This document shows positions 23,611-33,059 of a stretch of DNA of 64,000 bases, in pieces. Under the pieces are notes generated by a model that did not search any database, had not been told where the DNA came from, and was given only the letters and a program-made list of their open reading frames with translations. A program made the position numbers and the translations under genes. Origin of the DNA: Sphingobacterium griseoflavum (GTDB lineage Bacteria; Bacteroidota; Bacteroidia; Sphingobacteriales; Sphingobacteriaceae); NCBI RefSeq assembly GCF_014653155.1, contig NZ_BNAF01000003.1, positions 186,001 to 250,000 of the forward strand. Direction: 5' to 3'. Each line of letters begins with the position of its first letter. Positions within the stretch are counted from its first letter, which is position 1.

Positions 23611-25350
23611 ATGAATACTATTGACCAAGCCACAAATAACCGCATACAACAATGGTTACGTGCAGAATACGATGCCGACACGGTAGGACAGGTTCAAAAA
23701 CTTGTGGACAATAACGAAGAAACAGAGTTGATCGACTCTTTTTATAAAGAACTGGAATTTGGAACGGGCGGCCTCCGCGGTATTATGGGAGTAGGCTCCA
23801 ACCGGATGAACAAATATACCATCGGCAAAGCGACACAAGGCTTGGCAAACTACCTGAAAAAACAATTCCCCGAGCAGCAGATCAACGTTGCCGTATCATA
23901 TGATAGCCGTAACAATTCCCAAAAATTTGGACATCTCGTGGCTGATGTCTTTTCTGCGAATGGCTTTCAGGTTTACCTATTCGAGGAGCTGCGCCCCACA
24001 CCGATGCTTTCGTTTGCGGTGCGCCATTTTGGTTGCCAAGGCGGTGTCATGCTGACCGCATCCCACAACCCCAAAGAATACAATGGTTACAAAGCCTATT
24101 GGAACGATGGCGGACAGTTGGTTGCGCCACATGATAAAAACGTCATCACTGAAGTAAATGCCATCGAATCTGTCAGCGATATCAAATTCGACCGCAAGGA
24201 AGAAAATATTACCTTGGTCGGTGAAGCATTTGATCAACTTTATATCGACGCCAACAAAAAGCTTAGCATCCATCCCGATGCGGTGGCAGCACAAAAAGAT
24301 CTTAAAATCGTATTTTCTTCTATCCATGGAACGGGCATCACCATCGTACCGAAAATGTTGGAGGCCTGGGGGTTTACCAATGTGCATGTCGTAGAGGAAC
24401 AGGCTAAACCAGACGGCAACTTCCCCACAGTGGTTTATCCAAACCCCGAGGAGGAGGAAGCCATGTCCATGGCCAAAAAGAAAGGCGAAGAGCTGGACGC
24501 CGATGTGGTAATGGCTACCGATCCGGATGCCGACCGCGTAGGCCTTGCCGTGAAAAACCATAAGGGCGAGATACAACTCCTGAACGGAAATCAAATAGGC
24601 AGCTTGTTGATCTACTACGTTTTGAGCGCCAAAAAAGAGAAAGGAACGTTAAAGGACAACGATTTTATTGTAAAAACCATCGTTACCTCCAATCTTATGA
24701 GCGACATTGGTGAAAGCTTCGGCGTCAAATTCTACGAAACATTAACCGGTTTCAAATTTATCGGCGAGGTAATCACGCGTGTACAAGGGCAAGAAAACTA
24801 CCTCGTTGGTGGCGAAGAAAGCTATGGCTTCCTCGTCGGCGACTTGGTTCGTGATAAAGACGCCGTTAACTCCTGTGCGTTTATTGCCGAAATGGCCGCT
24901 TACTTTAAAAACCAAGGCAAATCACTTTTTGACGTGCTTTTGGAAATTTACGAAACATATGGTTTCTACCAAGAAAAGCTGATTTCCCTAACGAAGAAAG
25001 GAAAAGCCGGAGCCGACGAAATCAAGCAGATGATGGCCGACTTGCGCGCCAATGCGCCCCAATCCTTAGGAGGCGTTGCGGTAAAAGAAATTCGCGACTA
25101 CGAAAAAGGCATTTCAACCGTGCTGGCGGGCCATACACAAACCAGCATCGATCTTCCAAAATCAGATGTCTTGCAGTTTATTACCGTAGACGGCGATGTG
25201 ATCTCCGCGAGACCTTCCGGAACGGAACCTAAAATCAAGTTTTACTGTTCGGTAAAGGAAAAATTGGATAGCCGTGCACAGTATGAAGCGGTTGCGCTGA
25301 AACTGGAAGAAAAGGTCAAAAACATTATGGCAGACATTGTAAAGAGCTAA
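23611..25350 (+). CDS. Phospho-sugar mutase (phosphoglucomutase/phosphomannomutase)
   Basis: The 579-residue enzyme moves phosphate between C1 and C6 of hexoses. It shows the phosphoserine loop TASHNPKEYNGYK (about 148-160), the metal loop DPDADRVG (about 305-312), the sugar loop GGEESYGF (about 397-404) and the phosphate-binding RPSGTEPKIKFY (about 535-546). The length near 580 fits the PgcA-like long subgroup. The NUDIX gene begins two bases after its stop, so they are co-transcribed. Confidence 0.93.
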   Translation: MNTIDQATNNRIQQWLRAEYDADTVGQVQKLVDNNEETELIDSFYKELEFGTGGLRGIMGVGSNRMNKYTIGKATQGLANYLKKQFPEQQINVAVSYDSRNNSQKFGHLVADVFSANGFQVYLFEELRPTPMLSFAVRHFGCQGGVMLTASHNPKEYNGYKAYWNDGGQLVAPHDKNVITEVNAIESVSDIKFDRKEENITLVGEAFDQLYIDANKKLSIHPDAVAAQKDLKIVFSSIHGTGITIVPKMLEAWGFTNVHVVEEQAKPDGNFPTVVYPNPEEEEAMSMAKKKGEELDADVVMATDPDADRVGLAVKNHKGEIQLLNGNQIGSLLIYYVLSAKKEKGTLKDNDFIVKTIVTSNLMSDIGESFGVKFYETLTGFKFIGEVITRVQGQENYLVGGEESYGFLVGDLVRDKDAVNSCAFIAEMAAYFKNQGKSLFDVLLEIYETYGFYQEKLISLTKKGKAGADEIKQMMADLRANAPQSLGGVAVKEIRDYEKGISTVLAGHTQTSIDLPKSDVLQFITVDGDVISARPSGTEPKIKFYCSVKEKLDSRAQYEAVALKLEEKVKNIMADIVKS

Positions 25351-25352
25351 CC

Positions 25353-25895
25353 ATGGAAAAGTGGACATTGCTCGACTCTCGTTACATCATCCAACGACCT
25401 TGGGCGACCTTACGTGTCGACAAATTGCAAATGCCAAATGGAGCCATCAAAGATGAATATTATGTTTTGGAGTATCCCACCTGGGTAAATATGGTGGGCA
25501 TCACCGAAGCGGACGAGGTTCTTTTTGTTCGGCAGTACCGACATGGCGCGGGCCAGATTTTGGTGGAGCTGCCTGCAGGCGTGGTAGAGGCGGGCGAAGC
25601 ACCCGAAGTAGCGGCTCGACGTGAGCTCCTGGAAGAAACCGGATATGCCTTCGACTCGATCGAAAAAATCTGCGAACTATACGCCAACCCGGCAACCAGC
25701 GGTAACATCACCCACACCTATCTGCTGCAGGGAGGACGTAAAGTGCAAGAGCAGGAGCTGGATGCGTCCGAAGATATTGAGGTTGTCCATATGTCTATCC
25801 CTGAGGCAAGGCAGTTTTTACTCGACAACAAGATCGGGCAGGCACTGCATACATCTGCTTTGTTCTATACTTTTAAAAAATTAGGTTTGCTTTAA
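25353..25895 (+). CDS. NUDIX hydrolase, ADP-ribose pyrophosphatase-like
   Basis: The 180-residue protein has a full NUDIX box from Gly in PAGVVEAGE through AARRELLEETGY (about 73-97), with the R-E-x-x-E-E-x-G core. The preceding strand VLFVRQYRHGAGQ (about 50-62) is typical of the ADP-ribose pyrophosphatase type, which cleaves nucleotide sugars. The start is two bases after the phosphohexomutase stop. Confidence 0.9.
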   Translation: MEKWTLLDSRYIIQRPWATLRVDKLQMPNGAIKDEYYVLEYPTWVNMVGITEADEVLFVRQYRHGAGQILVELPAGVVEAGEAPEVAARRELLEETGYAFDSIEKICELYANPATSGNITHTYLLQGGRKVQEQELDASEDIEVVHMSIPEARQFLLDNKIGQALHTSALFYTFKKLGLL

Positions 25896-25909
25896 GCAGG
25901 CCTAATTTT
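25877..25909 (+). terminator. Terminator of the phosphohexomutase-NUDIX operon
   Basis: AAAATTAGG (25877-25885) pairs with CCTAATTTT (25901-25909), with TGC/GCA continuing inside. It includes the NUDIX stop codon. Confidence 0.7.
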
Positions 25910-25954
25910 ATTTCCCACCAGGCACTGCTGCCCGAATAATCCACATGATTTTTG

Positions 25955-25962
25955 TACCTTTG
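25955..25962 (+). promoter_or_regulatory. -7 promoter element TACCTTTG
   Basis: A perfect TAnnTTTG element lies only four bases before the ATG at 25967, so transcription would start very close to the start codon. A -33 TTTG is not seen at the ideal distance. Confidence 0.5.
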
Positions 25963-25966
25963 CGCT

Positions 25967-27280
25967 ATGGGAAGAGAAATCTTTGAGACAAAACGTAAAG
26001 CATTAAAAATTAATCTAAATCCCGATATCTACGGCACATTTGCCGAGATCGGAGCCGGCCAGGAAGTCGCCCGGAACTTCTTCGAAGCAGGAGCTGCCTC
26101 AGGCACCATCGCCAAAACCATCTCTGCCTACGATATGGCCTTTAGCGATGCCATCTATGGCGTGGAAGAATCTGGTCGCTATGTGAGCCGCACACGACTG
26201 ACCAAGATGCTGCACCACGAGTTTAATCTCCTGACCGAGCGTTTACATGGCGAGAAATACGGCTCAAAGAAGTTCTTCGCCTTTGCCGATACGGTGACGA
26301 CGCTTAACTTTACGAAGACGAATGATCCGCACGGATGGATTGGCGTGCGTTTTCAGCATGAAGTGGGCGGTCCTGTCAACGACATTGTCATTCATATACG
26401 CTTGTTGGATAGCGACTCGCGATTACAGTCCAAAGTGTTGGGCATCTTAGGCGTCAATCTAATTTTTGCAGCCTACTATTACGCCGAAGACCCGCAAACC
26501 ATGATCGAGTCGTTGGTGGATAACCTGTCTATTGGTTCCGTCGAGATTGATTTGGTGAAAGTATCCGGTCCTGTTTTTGAACAGGCCAATGAACGCTTGC
26601 TAAACCTCTACCTCATTGCTAAGGGATTTGCCAAGGCCGCCATTTTCCGCCCTGATGCAAAGGCTGCACAAATCAAGGACTACCTGTACAAGAAGAACAT
26701 CATTATTCTGCGGACGAAATACCGGCAAAAATCCAATCCGAATTTTGATCTCTTTAACCTCGCCGTAGAGCAATTTAAGAAGAATACCGGGGCAACGCCC
26801 AACGACACCGTGGTACTTATTGAAGTGTTAATGGGCAATGCACTGGACGAAGACAGCTCTATTACCGAAGATGACCTTAAATATTTTGCCGAACGAGCAG
26901 AATACCTTTGCTCGACCGGTAACAATATTATGGTTTCCAATTTCCATCGCAACAACCACTTGGCCGAGTTCGTGAAATCTTTCAAACCCAAACATGTAGG
27001 TATTGCCACCAACGTCGCGAATCTGAAAAACATCTTCAACACGCAGCAGTATAACATGGAAGAGTACACCAACGAATTGCTTTCCTATATCTCCGGCATG
27101 TTCAGCAAAAACGTAAAGCTCTACGCCTACCCTTATCTTGATAAAAAAACGAACGAGATTGTCACGACGAAAAATATGCCCGTAGCAGATGAAGCGCATC
27201 ACCTTTTCGACTTCTTGATCCAAAATAAATACATCGTCGATATCGAAAACTACGATGAGAAATTTGTAAAAACGGTCTAA
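25967..27280 (+). CDS. Conserved Bacteroidota protein of unknown function
   Basis: The 437-residue protein starts MGREIFETKRKALKIN and contains YGTFAEIGAGQEVARNFFEA (about 16-35) and SAYDMAFSDAIYG. This family is conserved in Sphingobacteriaceae and relatives and is often given misleading names in databases. It has no signal peptide or membrane segment, so a cytoplasmic role is likely; the receptor names sometimes used cannot be right for this sequence. The ATG at 25967 is preferred over one at 25952. A perfect terminator follows. Confidence 0.75.
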   Translation: MGREIFETKRKALKINLNPDIYGTFAEIGAGQEVARNFFEAGAASGTIAKTISAYDMAFSDAIYGVEESGRYVSRTRLTKMLHHEFNLLTERLHGEKYGSKKFFAFADTVTTLNFTKTNDPHGWIGVRFQHEVGGPVNDIVIHIRLLDSDSRLQSKVLGILGVNLIFAAYYYAEDPQTMIESLVDNLSIGSVEIDLVKVSGPVFEQANERLLNLYLIAKGFAKAAIFRPDAKAAQIKDYLYKKNIIILRTKYRQKSNPNFDLFNLAVEQFKKNTGATPNDTVVLIEVLMGNALDEDSSITEDDLKYFAERAEYLCSTGNNIMVSNFHRNNHLAEFVKSFKPKHVGIATNVANLKNIFNTQQYNMEEYTNELLSYISGMFSKNVKLYAYPYLDKKTNEIVTTKNMPVADEAHHLFDFLIQNKYIVDIENYDEKFVKTV

Positions 27281-27297
27281 TCACCGTTTTTACAAAT
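27262..27297 (+). terminator. Perfect terminator over the stop of the conserved gene
   Basis: A 15-base-pair perfect stem (ATTTGTAAAAACGGT, 27262-27276, and its complement 27283-27297) with a six-base loop. It includes the stop codon. Confidence 0.8.
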
Positions 27298-27321
27298 CTA
27301 AAGCTTCCCTCCATCAACCCG

Positions 27322-27494
27322 TTCACTTTCTCACTTCTATCACTTTATCACCTTATCACTTCCTCACCTTATCACTACCATCACCTTATCACTTCCATCA
27401 CCTTATCACTTTATCACCATATCACTTCCTCACCATATCACTTCCATCACCTTATCACTTCCTCACCTTATCACTTCCTCACCATCAATATATC
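27322..27494. repeat. Degenerate 16-17 base tandem repeat, strand-asymmetric
   Basis: About ten units of the form TATCACTTCCTCACC(T/A), some with an extra base (TATCACTTCCATCACCT), run head to tail. The plus strand is nearly free of G. The units are variable in length and sequence, without unique spacers, so this is not a CRISPR array. It sits between a terminator and the next gene's promoter. Confidence 0.85.
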
Positions 27495-27525
27495 AACTGG
27501 GATGGTTTTTGTGAAACATCTATTG

Positions 27526-27533
27526 TACATTTG
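27526..27533 (+). promoter_or_regulatory. -7 promoter element TACATTTG of the amidase gene
   Basis: A perfect TAnnTTTG element lies 23 bases before the ATG at 27557. A TTTG at 27508-27511 is nearer than the ideal 19 bases, so the -33 part is uncertain. Confidence 0.45.
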
Positions 27534-27556
27534 AGAAAAGTAAACGGTTTGACACG

Positions 27557-28378
27557 ATGAAACGGACAAGTTATGGAATTCCGGCGCTACTATTTATCGT
27601 AGCGTCCTGTGGAGGCGGAAAGTATGCCGCCACGGAGAAGATTTATGCAGAAAAGGCGAAAGGTTTTGCAGAACAATACAAGCAAGCTCCTGTAGTAGGG
27701 CAATTGGACAAAGTATTATCGACGAACAAAGAGTGGATTGCATCAACGAACTTTGGTACACGAAAACCTAACTACGTTATGATACACCACACCGCGCAGG
27801 ATTCTCTCGCGCAAACGGTAAAAACATTCCACAATGAGAAGGTTGGTGTCAGCTCGCATTATGTCATCGGGCGCGACGGTAAGATTGTACAAATGGTGAA
27901 CGATCTTTATCGTGGACACCATGCGGGGCTAGGACGCTGGGGCAATGATACCGACCTGAACTCTTCCTCGATCGGTATCGAGTTAGACAACAATGGCCTT
28001 ACCGACCCTTGGCCCGATGCACAAATTGCCTCCCTGCTGAGCCTGCTGCAGTACCTCAAAGAGAGCTACAAGATTCCACAGGCTAATTTTATCGGCCACA
28101 TGGACTACGCGCCAACACGGAAAAACGATCCTTCTAGATTTCCTTGGAAAAAATTGGCCGACCGCGGCTTCGGCTTTTGGTATGATGAGGTACTGGAAGA
28201 ACCACCTTTAAATTTTGACCCGAAACTGGCTTTGCGTATCATTGGCTATGACGTTAAAAATGTAAATGCGGCCATTAAAGCCTTCAAGATCCACTATATC
28301 CAACGGGATACCAATACCGCAACCTTAACAGCCCAAGACCTCAAAATACTGTATGCGATCTTTAAAAAATATTTATAG
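27557..28378 (+). CDS. N-acetylmuramoyl-L-alanine amidase lipoprotein (AmpD-like)
   Basis: The 273-residue protein has a lipobox (IVASC, Cys19), so it is anchored to a membrane. The amidase-2/PGRP zinc site is seen as MIHHTAQD (His near 76), HHAGLGRWG (about 122-130) and GHMDYAPTRKNDP (about 177-189). It cleaves the bond between muramic acid and the peptide in murein. The C-terminal 60 residues form a helical peptidoglycan-binding-like region. It stands alone between two terminators. Confidence 0.9.
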   Translation: MKRTSYGIPALLFIVASCGGGKYAATEKIYAEKAKGFAEQYKQAPVVGQLDKVLSTNKEWIASTNFGTRKPNYVMIHHTAQDSLAQTVKTFHNEKVGVSSHYVIGRDGKIVQMVNDLYRGHHAGLGRWGNDTDLNSSSIGIELDNNGLTDPWPDAQIASLLSLLQYLKESYKIPQANFIGHMDYAPTRKNDPSRFPWKKLADRGFGFWYDEVLEEPPLNFDPKLALRIIGYDVKNVNAAIKAFKIHYIQRDTNTATLTAQDLKILYAIFKKYL

Positions 28379-28411
28379 CCCGCTTGGGGGCTTTTGATAA
28401 CCACATAGCAA

Positions 28412-28449
28412 AAAAGCGCCCGTTGTGATCGTACACGACGGGCGCTTTT
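28412..28449. terminator. Bidirectional terminator between the amidase gene and gcvP
   Basis: AAAAGCGCCCGT (28412-28423) pairs with ACGGGCGCTTTT (28438-28449), with a further partial pairing inside. It separates convergent genes. Confidence 0.85.
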
Positions 28450-28470
28450 GTTGTAACATATAGCCGCTAA

Positions 28471-31344
28471 TTAAGCTTCTGCATATTCTTCAATAGCAGG
28501 ACAAGAACAGATCAAGGTGCGATCTCCTTGCGAGTCGTTTACACGACCGACGGAAGGCCAGAACTTATTAGCTTTCAAATACGGCAACGGGTAAGCCGCT
28601 GTCTGTCTGCTATATGGTCTGTTCCAGGCATCGGCAGTAACGACTTCTGCGGTGTGTGGCGCATGCTTCAGCAGGTTTTCCTTTTGATCAGCTTCGCCCG
28701 CTTCTATAGCGGCTATTTCCGCGCGGATAGCAATTAGGGCATCACAGAAGCGATCAAGCTCTGCTTTAGACTCTGACTCCGTGGGTTCGACCATTAAGGT
28801 ACCAGCCACAGGGAACGATACCGTCGGTGCGTGGAAACCGTAGTCCATCAATCGCTTCGCGATATCAGCAACCTCAATGCCTACATTTTTGAAGCCTCGG
28901 CAGTCCAATATCATCTCGTGTGCACAACGGCCATTCGCGCCTGCATACAATACCGAATAATGGCCTTCCAAACGTCCCTTGATATAGTTGGCATTTAAGA
29001 TGGCCATCTTTGTTGCGGCCGTCAATCCCTCTGCGCCCATCATCGCGATATAGGCGTACGAGATCGTCAAGATCGATGCTGATCCAAAAGGTGCTGCGGA
29101 GACCGCAGAAATACCTTGCTCGCCAGAAACGGATATTACCTCATGATTCGGCAGGAAAGGCACTAAGTGTTCGACCACTCCAATTGGACCCATACCAGGT
29201 CCGCCACCACCGTGGGGAATACAGAATGTTTTGTGTAGGTTCAAGTGGCAAACATCAGCACCGATAAAACCAGGGCTGGTTAAGCCTACCTGCGCGTTCA
29301 TATTGGCTCCGTCCATATATACCTGTCCGCCATGTTCGTGAATGATGGAACAGATTTCAATAATCGACTCCTCGAAAACGCCATGCGTGGACGGGTAAGT
29401 GACCATCAACGAATTTAGGTTGGCACTGTGCTCTTCTGCTCTTGCCCGAAGATCTGCCACATCGATGTTTCCAAAAGCATCACATTTAACCACCACCACT
29501 TTTAAGCCCGCCATCGAAGCAGATGCTGGGTTAGTACCGTGCGCCGATGCTGGAATCAAACAAATGTTCCGATGTGCTTCGCCACGGCTCTCGTGGTAGG
29601 CACGGATGACCATAAGCCCCGCATATTCGCCCTGTGCACCTGAATTGGGTTGAAAAGACATCTTCGCAAACCCGGTAATCTCAGACAACCAATCATTCAA
29701 TTCATTAATCAACTGCATATAACCCGACGTTTGATCCGCCGGTGCAAAAGGGTGCAAACCTCCAAAATGCGCCCATGTCAAGGGTACCATCTCGGTTGTC
29801 GCATTCAATTTCATGGTACAGGAGCCCAAAGGAATCATGGAATGACACAACGAAAGATCTTTGGATTCTAAGGTTTTGATATAACGCAACATCTCGCTCT
29901 CGGAGCGGTAGCTGTTAAAGATTGGGTGGGTCAAGTAAGCAGATGTACGAACCAACGCTTCCGGGATAGACGGAGACAATGCTTCGACCATTCCTGCTAG
30001 ATCAATATCATTCACACTCTTTGCTTTGATCTTCGCAAAGACCTTAACGATCGTTTGAATATCTTCGAAGGTCGTCGTTTCATCGATAGAGATACCGACA
30101 ACGCCTTCATGATAGAAAAAGTTCAGTTCATTATTCAAGGCTTCGCCTTTTAGCGCACCAATTTGGTCGCCAACAACAACCCGCAAGGTGTCAAAATACG
30201 AGGTATTTGTTTGTTCGTAACCTAGTTCTTGCAAGGCTTTGTCCAATAATCTGGTTAAGTCATTGACACGGCTCGCAATGTTTTTGATCCCTTCAGCACC
30301 GTGGTAAACAGCATAGAAAGAAGCCATGATAGCCAACAGCGCCTGTGCAGTACATATATTGGATGACGCCTTGTCGCGCCGGATATGTTGCTCGCGGGTT
30401 TGCAAGGCCATCCGCAGTGCGTAATTACCGTTAGCATCTGATGTTACGCCGATGATACGGCCAGGAATGTTTCGTTTATACGCGTCTTTTGTTGCGAAAA
30501 AAGCCGCGTGGGGGCCACCAAAGCCCATAGGCACGCCAAAACGTTGCGAGTTACCGACAACCACATCAGCACCCCATTCTCCTGGAGGCACCAATAGCGC
30601 TAGCGCAAGAAGATCAGCGGCAACGCATACCGTAATATTCCGCTCATGCGCCGCAGCGGTCAACGCTGCGTACGTCGCTAGCGTACCATCGGCAGCAGGG
30701 TATTGAATGAATATGGCGAAGACATCGTCCGCCAAGTTCGATTCTTCTATATCCGCAACACGAATTTCCACACCAAAGGGCGTTGCACGCGTTTGCAACA
30801 CATCCAATGTCTGTGGGAAAATATTCGGAGTTACTAAGAATACATTGGCCGCTTTATTTTTACGTGCATTATACAACATGAACATGGCTTCGGCCGCCGC
30901 CGTCGCTTCATCCAACAGCGAGGCATTCACAATTTCCAAACCCGTAAGATCCGAAACCGCCGTTTGGAAATTTAGCAAAGCTTGCAAGCGTCCCTGTGCA
31001 ATTTCTGCTTGGTACGGTGTGTACTGCGTGTACCACCCTGGATTTTCCAACACATTGCGTTGAATCACGCCAGGCACGGTCACATCGTAGTAACCTTGCC
31101 CAATATAAGATTTGAATACTTTGTTTTTATCTGCAAGCTGTTTTACTTTGGCTAAATAGGCTTTCTCACTCAGGGCCTCGGGTAAGGCTAGGGCTTTCTT
31201 CAGTCTAATTTGGCTGGGAACGGTTTGCTCGATAAGTTCATCTACCGATTGTACGCCTAGGAAGGCTAACATCTCTTGCGCCTCTTCTGCCCGTGGGCCA
31301 TTGTGACGATCCTGAAATTTTTCTTGATAAAATACGTTGCTCAT
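28471..31344 (-). CDS. gcvP: Glycine dehydrogenase (decarboxylating), P-protein
   Basis: The 957-residue enzyme decarboxylates glycine with pyridoxal phosphate, the first step of the glycine cleavage system. The cofactor Lys lies in [16 protein letters not shown] near residue 710, and the N-terminal half is the paralogous domain ([20 protein letters not shown]). The protein starts at [10 protein letters not shown]; a longer frame opens 15 codons earlier without support. Length matches the single-chain bacterial form. gcvT lies 13 kb away on the other strand, and gcvH is not in the window. Confidence 0.97.
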   Translation of the reverse strand: MSNVFYQEKFQDRHNGPRAEEAQEMLAFLGVQSVDELIEQTVPSQIRLKKALALPEALSEKAYLAKVKQLADKNKVFKSYIGQGYYDVTVPGVIQRNVLENPGWYTQYTPYQAEIAQGRLQALLNFQTAVSDLTGLEIVNASLLDEATAAAEAMFMLYNARKNKAANVFLVTPNIFPQTLDVLQTRATPFGVEIRVADIEESNLADDVFAIFIQYPAADGTLATYAALTAAAHERNITVCVAADLLALALLVPPGEWGADVVVGNSQRFGVPMGFGGPHAAFFATKDAYKRNIPGRIIGVTSDANGNYALRMALQTREQHIRRDKASSNICTAQALLAIMASFYAVYHGAEGIKNIASRVNDLTRLLDKALQELGYEQTNTSYFDTLRVVVGDQIGALKGEALNNELNFFYHEGVVGISIDETTTFEDIQTIVKVFAKIKAKSVNDIDLAGMVEALSPSIPEALVRTSAYLTHPIFNSYRSESEMLRYIKTLESKDLSLCHSMIPLGSCTMKLNATTEMVPLTWAHFGGLHPFAPADQTSGYMQLINELNDWLSEITGFAKMSFQPNSGAQGEYAGLMVIRAYHESRGEAHRNICLIPASAHGTNPASASMAGLKVVVVKCDAFGNIDVADLRARAEEHSANLNSLMVTYPSTHGVFEESIIEICSIIHEHGGQVYMDGANMNAQVGLTSPGFIGADVCHLNLHKTFCIPHGGGGPGMGPIGVVEHLVPFLPNHEVISVSGEQGISAVSAAPFGSASILTISYAYIAMMGAEGLTAATKMAILNANYIKGRLEGHYSVLYAGANGRCAHEMILDCRGFKNVGIEVADIAKRLMDYGFHAPTVSFPVAGTLMVEPTESESKAELDRFCDALIAIRAEIAAIEAGEADQKENLLKHAPHTAEVVTADAWNRPYSRQTAAYPLPYLKANKFWPSVGRVNDSQGDRTLICSCPAIEEYAEA

Positions 31345-31588
31345 TTTTGCGCTTAACTTTTTCATTTGCATCGCCCTAAGCCCGTCCAAGCTGGCCTGTA
31401 GAATGACACTTTTTCATATACGTTTTGAGAGTGCAAAAATACGATTTTAATCGCGAATAAATAGGGCTTCCATTCATTTCTTCCCTGTAAAAAAATGGCA
31501 ATCGATTGCGCATCATCAAAAGCCAACAAGGCGCTGATTATGAAGGCCTAATTCTACTTGTTTTGTAACAAATCCAAGCGCGCCAACA

Positions 31589-32023
31589 CTACAACTCTTC
31601 CAAGAAAGCACGAAACGCCTCCATGCCTTTTTCCTTATTTTCAAAACCTATACTTTGCTCGATCACACGCTCACCATCGTTGATGGTCAAGATATAATCC
31701 ACACCATCTCGGCAGCGATCACACTCTCGGTATTCCCGTTCATAGAGGTCAAGCTCGCGCAGGAAATTACGGAGCTTTTCAAAGGTTGCCTCGTCCGTTT
31801 TCCGTACGGTGTATACCTTACTCTTTTTACACGTATTTTCGCGAAGATCTCGACTTGTTTGATTCTCGTTTATAACGACCGTCTTTTCTTTTCCACACCA
31901 ACCGGAGGCCACAACCAGTTTTACTTCAAGGCCGTCAGCAGGTTCCATCATCACTTCTTTTTCTTTGGTACAGGCGCAAACAATAAGCGCGCTAAGCACG
32001 ATGTAAAAAAATTTACTTTTCAT
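31589..32023 (-). CDS. Lipoprotein of unknown function
   Basis: I do not recognise this 144-residue protein. It has a lipobox (LIVCAC, Cys18) and a mature part rich in charged residues with a C-x-x-C pair (YRECDRCRDG, about 100-109), then VDYILTINDGERVIEQS, a beta-rich end. It is probably a membrane-anchored protein with metal or disulfide in the CxxC. It is divergent from the deiminase-like gene at 32141. Confidence 0.65.
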   Translation of the reverse strand: MKSKFFYIVLSALIVCACTKEKEVMMEPADGLEVKLVVASGWCGKEKTVVINENQTSRDLRENTCKKSKVYTVRKTDEATFEKLRNFLRELDLYEREYRECDRCRDGVDYILTINDGERVIEQSIGFENKEKGMEAFRAFLEEL

Positions 32024-32140
32024 AAGGTGTCTATTTATCAGCTATATGATAAATCGAAAAAATTAAGGCCATCGCGACAGTTGATAATGAAAAATAAATA
32101 AGTAACTTTATTTCATCTTTACGACCATTATACGTTATTT

Positions 32141-33055
32141 ATGTTAAATCTTTCTGTACGAAACGAAACCAGCACATTGCGTGCAGTGTTGCTCGGAACA
32201 GCCCAGCGCAACGGTCCTACCCCCAAGGCGGAAGAGGCATACGATCCAAAATCGCTGGAACACATCTTGGCCGGCACCTATCCTAGCGAATCGGACATGT
32301 GTGAGGAGATGCGTCGATTTGAGGAGGTACTGAAGCGGTATGGGGTAACCGTCTATCGACCGGAAATCATTGCCGACCTGAACCAAATCTTTTCTCGGGA
32401 TATTGGTTTTGTGATCGATGACTACCTTATCAAAGCCAACATCCTTCCCGATCGCGCGGAAGAGTGGCAGGCAATCTCGCCCGTTGTTAACCAAATTCAT
32501 CCTGCAAAGCGCATTATCCCCCCTAGTGAAGTTCATATTGAGGGCGGCGACGTTCTTCTTTGGAACGACTATATTTTCGTTGGGACGTATAAAGGAGCCG
32601 ATTATGCGGACATCAACACGGCTAGAACAAACATGCTTGGCGTGCATTTTTTGAGGGAAACCTTTCCACATAAGATCGTTAAGGAATTTGACCTGGTAAA
32701 ATCGATGACCGACGCACGGAGAAATGCTTTGCACCTAGACTGCTGTTTCCAACCCGTTGGAAAAAATAAAGCCATTATCCACCAAGCAGGGTTCAGAAAC
32801 CCGGATGATTATCGGTACTTACGGGATCTATTCGGCGAGGAAAACCTGTTTCATATCGATGCCGAAGAAATGTATCAAATGTGCAGCAATATATTTTCCA
32901 TATCGGAAGATGTTGTCGTTAGCGAACAACACTTTACACGGCTAAACAATTGGCTACGCGAGCAGGATGTTATTGTAGAAGAAATTCCCTATCAAGAGAT
33001 TGGCAAGCAAGAAGGTTTGCTTCGCTGTTCGACACTCCCACTTTACCGTGATTGA
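32141..33055 (+). CDS. Dimethylarginine dimethylaminohydrolase/arginine deiminase-like protein
   Basis: The 304-residue protein belongs to the amidinotransferase fold. The catalytic Cys appears in GLLRCSTLPLYRD near the C-terminus, the His in LHLDCCFQPV (about 197-206), and guanidine-binding residues in FSRDIGFV (about 88-95) and EGGDVL. It hydrolyses a guanidino or ureido substrate such as methylarginine, arginine or a related compound. It is followed after four bases by the related ctlX gene, so the two probably act in one pathway. Confidence 0.8.
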   Translation: MLNLSVRNETSTLRAVLLGTAQRNGPTPKAEEAYDPKSLEHILAGTYPSESDMCEEMRRFEEVLKRYGVTVYRPEIIADLNQIFSRDIGFVIDDYLIKANILPDRAEEWQAISPVVNQIHPAKRIIPPSEVHIEGGDVLLWNDYIFVGTYKGADYADINTARTNMLGVHFLRETFPHKIVKEFDLVKSMTDARRNALHLDCCFQPVGKNKAIIHQAGFRNPDDYRYLRDLFGEENLFHIDAEEMYQMCSNIFSISEDVVVSEQHFTRLNNWLREQDVIVEEIPYQEIGKQEGLLRCSTLPLYRD

Positions 33056-33059
33056 CCGT

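Noticed and set aside
27322..27494. Tandem repeat considered as a CRISPR array
   Set aside because: The units are 16-17 bases, run directly head to tail and differ from each other, with no unique spacers between conserved repeats.
31345..31389. Upstream codons of gcvP
   Set aside because: The frame is open but not part of the conserved protein, which starts [10 protein letters not shown] at 31344.
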